Source of the DNA: Neoscytalidium dimidiatum
Taxonomy: Eukaryota > Ascomycota > Dothideomycetes > Botryosphaeriales > Botryosphaeriaceae
DNA: 64,000 nucleotides
Direction of reading: 5' to 3'
Assembly (NCBI GenBank): GCA_037367355.1
Contig: CM074697.1
Span: forward strand, 372,001-436,000
Below the pieces are notes generated by a model. It had not been told where the DNA came from, ran no database searches, and saw only the letters and a program-made list of their open reading frames with translations. This document shows positions 58,206-64,000 of this stretch, piece by piece (within the stretch, counting starts at the first letter, position 1; every line of letters starts with the position of its first letter). A program made the translations under genes and the position numbers.

Positions 58206-60744
58206 ATGCCGAGCATCAGAAAGCCCTGGCCGGTCTCGCGCCGCGACACCGACAGCACGGTCCTAAACACTATCGAGGGCAAGACGCCTGAAGCCAGCGC
58301 GACTGCTGCCGAGGTCGACAAGGATGCGAAAGCCGCCGAGGCTGAGAAGGATCTCAAGGCTTTCACCACCCTCCATCGGTACGTATGCTTGCGACATTTC
58401 TGAGAGGTACCGGCTGACCCGCTGCAGATGGGATCCGAACTTGGACGGCGACAAGCGCGATGCCATTGAGTCTGCTGTCAAGAGGGGCGACGAAGAGGCC
58501 GAGATCAATCTCGAGCAAGAGCTGGGAGAGAACTCGCCCTATCCTGAGGTCGCCTCCGCCGTCCCCAACACTGACGATGACACTCTTTCCTGCAACACCA
58601 TCAGAGCATGGGTCATTGGCCTGATCTTCACCACCATCGGCAGTGGCCTTAACATGTTATTCAATCTACGAAATCCAAGTATCACCATCACCTCCATCGT
58701 AGCTCAGCTGTAGGTGCCAACACTCGACCCGTTGTCCCAGAATCTAACTTGAACTAGGCTTTCGTTCCCAGTTGGAAAGCTCTGGGAGAGGGTGATGCCT
58801 TCGCGCAAGTTCAAGTTGTTCGGTCACGAGTTCTCTCTTAACCCTGGCCCTTTCACCGTCAAGGAGCACACTCTCATTACCATCATGGCCAACGTTACTT
58901 TCGGCAATGGTGTAGCTTATAGCACCGACACCATCGAGGCGCTCCGAGGATTCTACGGCTATGATCTTGGATGGGGTTTCAATTTGCTCTTCACATTCGT
59001 CACTCAGATGCTTGGATTCGGTCTTGCAGGTTCCTTCCGCCGCTTCCTCGTGTATCCCGCATCTATGATCTTCCCGCAGACGCTTCCTAACTGCGTCCTG
59101 TTCTACACGCTTCACCGGAAAGGGAGTGAGAAACCTGAGCCATCCGAGGCTAACGGCTGGTCCATCCCCAGGTACAACTGGTTTTTGTACGTCGTGATTG
59201 GCGGCTTCGTCTGGTACTGGTTTCCCGGCTTCATCTGGCAAGGCCTGAGTGTTTTCGCTTTTGTCACCTGGATCAAGCCCAACAACCCGGTCATCAACCA
59301 GCTTTTCGGCGGCTACTCAGGTTTATCACTCATCCCAATCACGTTCGACTGGACATTCGTTACTTCGTATATCCAGTCGCCCTTGATCCCGCCGTGGCAT
59401 GCGATCGCCAACACTCTCATCGGGCTTGTCGTTTTCCAGATCATTACGCCTCTTGGCATCCACTACACCAAGGCTTGGTATTCCGAGTACCTACCCATGA
59501 GTGATTCCTCCAGCTACGATAACACCGGGAGCACGTATAACGTTAGCAGAATCCTGACACCAAACTACGACTTCGATGAAGCCAAGTACAAGGCCTACTC
59601 TCCCATCTTCCTGTCGACCACTTTCGCCATGTGTTACGGACTCAGTTTCGCTACAATCATCGCGACCATTGTCCATACAGGCTTGTACCATTGGGAAGAG
59701 ATCTGGTACCGCGCCAGGGCAGCGCGCGACCAGGAGGATGACGTGCACATGAAGCTCATGAAAAAGTACCCGGAGGCACCGGACTGGTGGTTCTGGGCAC
59801 TCGCCGTGGTCATGCTAGCCATGGGCTTCGGCACGGTGCTCGGCTACCCCACGGGGCTGACCTGGTGGGCGTACATCATCGCCATCCTCATCGCAGCTTT
59901 CTGGTTCGTACCAATCGGCATGATCTGGGGCATCACCAACGTGCAGATCGGCCTCAACGTCTTCACCGAGTTCGTCATCGGCTACATGCTGCCGGGCCGC
60001 CCGCTCGCCATGATGTGCTTCAAGACGCTCGGCTACATCCCCATGTACCAAGGCCTCCTCTACACGCAGGACCTGAAACTCGCGCACTACATGAAGCTGC
60101 CGCCCAAGACCGTCTTCTGGGCGCAAGGCATCGCCACTGTGTGGGGCTCGCTCGTGCAGATCGCCGTCCTCGACTGGGCCTTCGGCGCGATCAAGGGCAT
60201 CTGCACGGCCGACCAATCCGCGCGCTTCAGCTGCCCGAACGGGCGCGTCTTCTTCAACGCGTCCATCATCTGGGGCGCCATCGGGCCGGCGCGCATGTTC
60301 TCGGGCGGCTCGACGTACGCCAGCCTGCAGTGGTTCTGGCTCATCGGCGCGGCCGTGCCCGTGGCCTTCTACCTGCTGGCGCGCCGCTTTCCCCAGTCGC
60401 CCGCCCGCTACCTCAACGCCCCCGTCATGTTCGGCAACCTCAACTACATCCCGCCCGCCACCCCGCTCATCTACTGGTCGTGGGCCATCGTCGGCCTCGT
60501 CTTCAACCGCCTGATCCGGCGCCGCGCCCGGGGCTGGTGGATGACGTACAACTACATCACCTCGGCCGCCCTCGACTCCGGCCTGGCGCTGAGCACCATC
60601 GTCATTTTCTTCGCGCTGCTGCTGCCGCAGGTGGACCCGCCGCGGTGGTGGGGGAACACCGTCATCGATACGATGGATTACGAGGGCACGGCGGTGCAGA
60701 AGACGGTCGCGCCGGGGGAGACGTTTGGGCCGAGCAGTTGGTAA
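58206..60744 (+). CDS. OPT-family oligopeptide transporter
   Basis: Exons 58206-58378, 58428-58709 and 58758-60744 give 813 aa. A soluble acidic N-terminus of ~130 residues, with EINLEQELGENSPYPEV, precedes the first membrane helix (RAWVIGLIFTTIGSGLNMLF). The OPT hallmark NPGPFTVKEH is intact, as is the second conserved motif region around KTLGYIPMYQGLLYTQDLKLAHYMK with PP immediately after. Around 14-16 hydrophobic helices follow, with C-terminal RYLNAPVMFGNLNYIPPATP and NRLIRRRARGWWMTYNY. Members import tetra/pentapeptides, glutathione or metal chelates with protons at the plasma membrane; substrate cannot be read. The last kilobase is strongly GC3-rich, giving long antisense shadow ORFs. 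Confidence 0.95.
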
Positions 60745-61880
60745 GTGAAGGGTGGCCTCGAAGGCACTGGATAGAAGCAACACGTCCGGCACAGACGCTA
60801 TCGTCATTAATGAGTGCCCCGGGCCCCAGAGCCTAAAATGTAAGCCAAGGCAATGCTTTCTTTGCTTGGGAGACAATGGACTTCGCCTGCAGAAGCGTGA
60901 AATACAGTTCTACAGCCCAGGGGACTTGAAAAAGCACGTGCTCCGCTACCGTCTTCGCCACTTCGCCGACGGCGCCACTGTAGTTTGTCCGCTGGATGGC
61001 GAATCGCTTGAAGGGCAAGCGGACGTTCTCTTAAAGCCATGGGCAATTCACGCACGGTACCCCCTTCCTTGTACGCTGAGTCAGCCTCGAAGCGTGCGAC
61101 TCATAGCGCGCATATGCGGGCTTATAGGCGTTGCTTAAGGGGGTAAGGTATGCAATGCTTGAGCATGTTTTCGCCTGTCAAGCCAAATGAAGGTGGTAAA
61201 CACCACTGTAGGTTTTCATTTGGGTCTTGTCATCGTGCCCTTTCGTCCCGTAGCGGATTCAACAATATTACCCTGGTTGTTGCGACCATCTTGCCCTAAC
61301 ATTCCCAAGCTACAATGGTATAGACTACCGGTTAGGCATCACTGGCCGCTCTCGGCGTTATACATCGGCTGCGTTTTTGACGACGTGCCTATTCCGCCTT
61401 CAAGGTCCAGCCATTGAATAAGCCGGATTGAGCCACGTGGTTAAAGAAACGCCTTCGGCGTTGGAAGAAGTTGACCCCGGCGCCCGGTCAAGCGTAGTAG
61501 TGTGCTTCGGATAGCGGAATGACGCTGCCGCAATTTCATCAAGGCTTTCTAAAAGGTCTCTTCTGCCGACGTTCACAGTCTATGAGCGCCTGTTACAAAG
61601 CACGGCCCAGATATATTCCATGGAAAGCATCTCAGTCTGTGAATCGGGTCTTATATCGCTTTTTGCTAAAAGGAAAAATGTAGGTTGAGGAACTGCGGTG
61701 GGGCAAATAAGGGGTGTTTGCTGCTTACTCACGTGTGAACATGCGAACAACCGCGAAATAGTTAATATAGTCCGCGCGAAATGTGCTAGCGCTGCTTTTA
61801 CAGATGATCCATGACTGGACGGTTCACTTGGGAACGATCACGTAGAGATGAGAATGTGAGGGTGGCAAATGTTAGGTAAA
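60745..61880. other. Intergenic, no supported gene
   Basis: About 1.1 kb downstream of the OPT gene up to a minisatellite. Short ORFs only. Composition changes around 61140 to AT-richer sequence. Confidence 0.4.
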
Positions 61881-62099
61881 CACAGCTTGCGCTATTGAAC
61901 AACGAATGAAGCTCCCCAACATTGTAGAGGAAAAAGAAAGAATAAAGTGAAAACACAGCTTGCGCCATTGAACAATGAATGAAGCTCCCCAACACTGTAA
62001 AGGAAAAAGAAAGAATAAAGTGAAAACACAGCTTGCGCTATTGAGCAATGAATGAAGCTCCCCAACATTGTAAAGGAAAAAGAAAGAATGAAGTGAAAA
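61881..62099. repeat. 73-bp minisatellite, three copies
   Basis: Units start at 61881, 61954 and 62027, each beginning cacagcttgcg and containing atgaagctccccaac and ggaaaaagaaagaat. They differ at only a few positions. The period is not a multiple of three, so it is not a protein repeat. The array ends about 80 bases beyond the stop codon of the DUF7924-type gene and could be in its 3' UTR. Confidence 0.95.
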
Positions 62100-62179
62100 C
62101 ACTGAGCAACACGCTCGCTAAGGACTGAGACACAATCAAACGCCGCAAGAACACCTTAAAAAGACAGGCCGTCGCACCA

Positions 62180-63886
62180 TTAGCGCTTCCGCTTTGGCTT
62201 CTTGAAGCTCTGCGAAACAGACGTATTAGGAGTCGCATTTCCAACATCTGCAACGCTCGGTCCGTCATCCCGGCCAGCGACCGACGCCGAGTTTTCCGAG
62301 TGCAAAAGGTGGTGACTCTCCAGTTCTTGCGAGAGGCCAGTTTGGCTTGAAATTTGTAACTCGGAGTCTTGAGGGACATTAATGTTGATATCGAGAGGGA
62401 TCGCGTCGATGACGGAGCAGATTCGCTTGAAGTGGTCGGGCATCCAATTATCGTAGACGTTCTTCGTGAATTTATAGGCCGTCCACTTTTCCTTACCGTC
62501 TATAGCCGTGAAGCTAAAGTCGTGGATCGGATAGCGGTAGTACTTCGTCTCCTTCCCGTCGATTCTAGGATAGTGGCCGTAGATACGGACGTTACTATGA
62601 CTGTGCGAGATAGAGAAGGCTAGGATCTCGCGGTCGAGCTCCTTCTCGCGCTTTACCAGCCGGAATAGCTCTACCATAGCCCGTACTGCGAGCGTCGCGC
62701 TGTGCGCGTTCTGACGGTCCGCGATGTCAAGCGCCTCAGCCCCGCACTTAACCTCGCATGTAAGGAAGGGGAAGTACATATACCACGTAGCCACGAAGAA
62801 CGATTCGTCCCAGAGAGTTCCAACGAAGGGCTTAAGACGTTTGAGCTGCTCTTCCGAGAACGCGGATGAATCGAAGCCAACTGAATAGTCGGGCTGTGGA
62901 CGAGGCCTGAATAAAGGAATCGATTCGCTCCAACTCTCGTTGACAGTTTCGGCAAGAATCTCTAGATTCTTTGCTCCGCGGCGGGCGAAATGTGCTGCTG
63001 AAGGTATAATGAGTAGCCCAATCTCACGAATAACCATAGCCTCGCTCCTATTGGCCAGGTAGTCGCATGTCTTTTCGAACAAATCGTCGTTAAATAGGGA
63101 GTCTTGGGGTACCGGCTGCTTGGCCTCAAGCAACTCTTTACAGAGAACCTTGCTTTGAGGAGCAACTCCTAAACCGTCCTTCTTGAGGAAGCTTTTTTGG
63201 GCTGCAAGTAGGCCATCAAAGCGCTTGTCCCTATATATAGAACCCTTGTTTTCCCTGGACGTACTGTCTGACGGTGTTCTCTCGCTCGAGTCGATTGACG
63301 TCGCAGATGACTTCCGGCGAAGGTTGGACGTGGATTTCTTCCTCGCAAGTGGGATATCCATGTTTCCGTCCGACTCGAAAAAGGTTTGAGGCCACCGGTG
63401 ATATTTTCTCCAATAGTCGATAGGACTGCCGTCCGCGCTTTCACTCGCCGTGGTAGAAGTCGGTCGCTGTTGCTTTTTTACAGGTCGATCCGATGTGTCT
63501 GTCCCACGAGAACGTTCGCGCTTCTGGCCCGTGGGCTGTGTGGATGTGGAAGGTTGTAGCTACGGCCTTATAAGCTTGATACGCGATACGGCAAGGAGGT
63601 AAGGCTTTACCTGAGCGTCTGTACCGTTACTCTCCTGCGTAATGAGCAAATGTTGAGTTAATTGAGGCGTGCGGCGCTGCTGAAGACGTGCGCTCCTTCG
63701 GACAGGCCTTGCTTTCCTGACTCCTTGAGGTCGCTCTCCTGTAAAACGATTAGCCCGCGTAGAGGACAGCTTGCGCCACGACATACCGCGTGCCAGCGAT
63801 GTCGAACGGTAGCTTTGAGCAGTAGTAGAACGGTAGCTTTGAGCAGTAGTAGAACGGTAGCTTTGAGCAGTAGTAGATCGGGTCAT
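62180..63886 (-). CDS. Fungal DUF7924-type protein with PD...ExK nuclease-like signature
   Basis: Exons 63886-63611 and 63559-62180 give 551 aa. The N-terminus has three STTAQSYR repeats and a basic disordered part with SARLQQRRTPQ. Then IDYWRKYHRWPQTFF and YRDKRFDGLLAA mark the start of the family core. The core contains RSEAMVIREIG, PQPDYSVGF (Pro-Asp at ~315), ATWYMYFPFLTCEVKCG (E-V-K at ~361-363), DIADRQNAHS, RAMVELFRLVKREKELDREILAFSISH, VRIYGHYP and EKWTAYKFTKNVYD. I recognise this from memory as the family labelled DUF7924 in many Pezizomycotina. The PD and E-x-K residues between predicted strands resemble PD-(D/E)XK nucleases; this is inference. C-terminus: basic KKPKRKR, a likely nuclear signal. 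Confidence 0.85.
63805..63876 (-). repeat. 24-bp in-frame tandem repeat, three perfect copies
   Basis: Units at 63805, 63829 and 63853, identical over 24 bases, encode STTAQSYR three times at the very N-terminus of the DUF7924-type protein. Confidence 0.95.
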
Positions 63887-64000
63887 GGTGACAAAAGGTT
63901 GGGCGGGTGATGTTCTTATGTGGTGGTGTTGCTGGAGTGGAGGAAGCTGCGGTGGAGATGCGACCGCGTCTTGGTACGTCAGGCTGAAGTGGCGGCCGAC

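Noticed and set aside
59787..60876. Two ORFs of about 350 codons overlapping the OPT gene (one in another plus-strand frame, one antisense)
   Set aside because: They arise from the GC-rich third positions of the OPT gene; composition is Arg/His/Pro/Ala-biased with no domain.
61798..62102. Repeated peptide ORFs (HSFFFLYNVGELHSL) on the minus strand
   Set aside because: They come from the 73-bp minisatellite, whose period shifts frame at every unit.
1..64000. tRNA, rRNA, CRISPR arrays, operons or ribosome binding sites
   Set aside because: The window is a eukaryotic nuclear genome, and no tRNA-like cloverleaf with A and B boxes or rRNA segment was recognised by eye. A tRNA scan would be decisive.

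Overview
The window is eukaryotic and reads as the nuclear genome of a filamentous ascomycete (Pezizomycotina). Most genes are split by short GT-AG introns of about 43-140 bases with fungal CTAAC/CTGAC-type branch sites. The gene set also fits: class II (plant-type) DAHP synthase, fungal CorA-like proteins, kinesin-5 of the BimC type, Rtc5, mitochondrial bL36, a PL4 rhamnogalacturonan lyase, an OPT transporter, and a fungus-specific protein recognised from memory as DUF7924-type. There are no operons. I could not fix the class; Dothideomycetes-like is only a guess. Gene models were built by hand by joining exons at splice sites that keep the frame; exon coordinates are in each entry.

Layout. 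0-5 kb: the edge of a frame-broken APH-type kinase gene, then three tandem minus-strand copies of a small acidic, probably nuclear protein, the third lacking its first two exons. 5-18 kb: bL36m, RTC5, an APH-like protein without catalytic aspartates and with an SQ-repeat tail, a 1,080-residue CorA-like membrane protein, and the PHAF1/UPF0183 homologue. 18-31 kb: kinesin-5, a protein kinase joined to a propeller-like C-terminus, a second CorA-like protein, a 60-residue three-exon protein, and an amino-acid permease. 32-43 kb: a CSC1/OSCA-type channel, secreted rhamnogalacturonan lyase, a gene-poor 2.5 kb, the HYPK homologue and class II DAHP synthase. 43-54 kb: an acetamidase-type amidase, a mitochondrial SDR (D-arabinitol dehydrogenase type), an N-myristoylated HTH-like protein, a 133-residue protein, and mitochondrial isoleucyl-tRNA synthetase. 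54-64 kb: a gene-poor 3.5 kb, an OPT oligopeptide transporter, a 73-bp minisatellite, and a DUF7924-type protein with a PD...ExK nuclease-like signature.

How the genes relate. Most of the window is ordinary housekeeping and transport content with no evident shared pathway. The unusual material lies in lineage-variable genes: the eroding tandem family at 2.1-4.8 kb, the degenerate kinases at the left edge and 9.7-11.2 kb, the kinase-propeller/CorA-like pair at 23.5-28.2 kb, and the repeat-flanked DUF7924-type gene at the right edge. None of these is demonstrated to be a new system. The strongest candidates for follow-up are the tandem family and the nuclease-like DUF7924-type gene.
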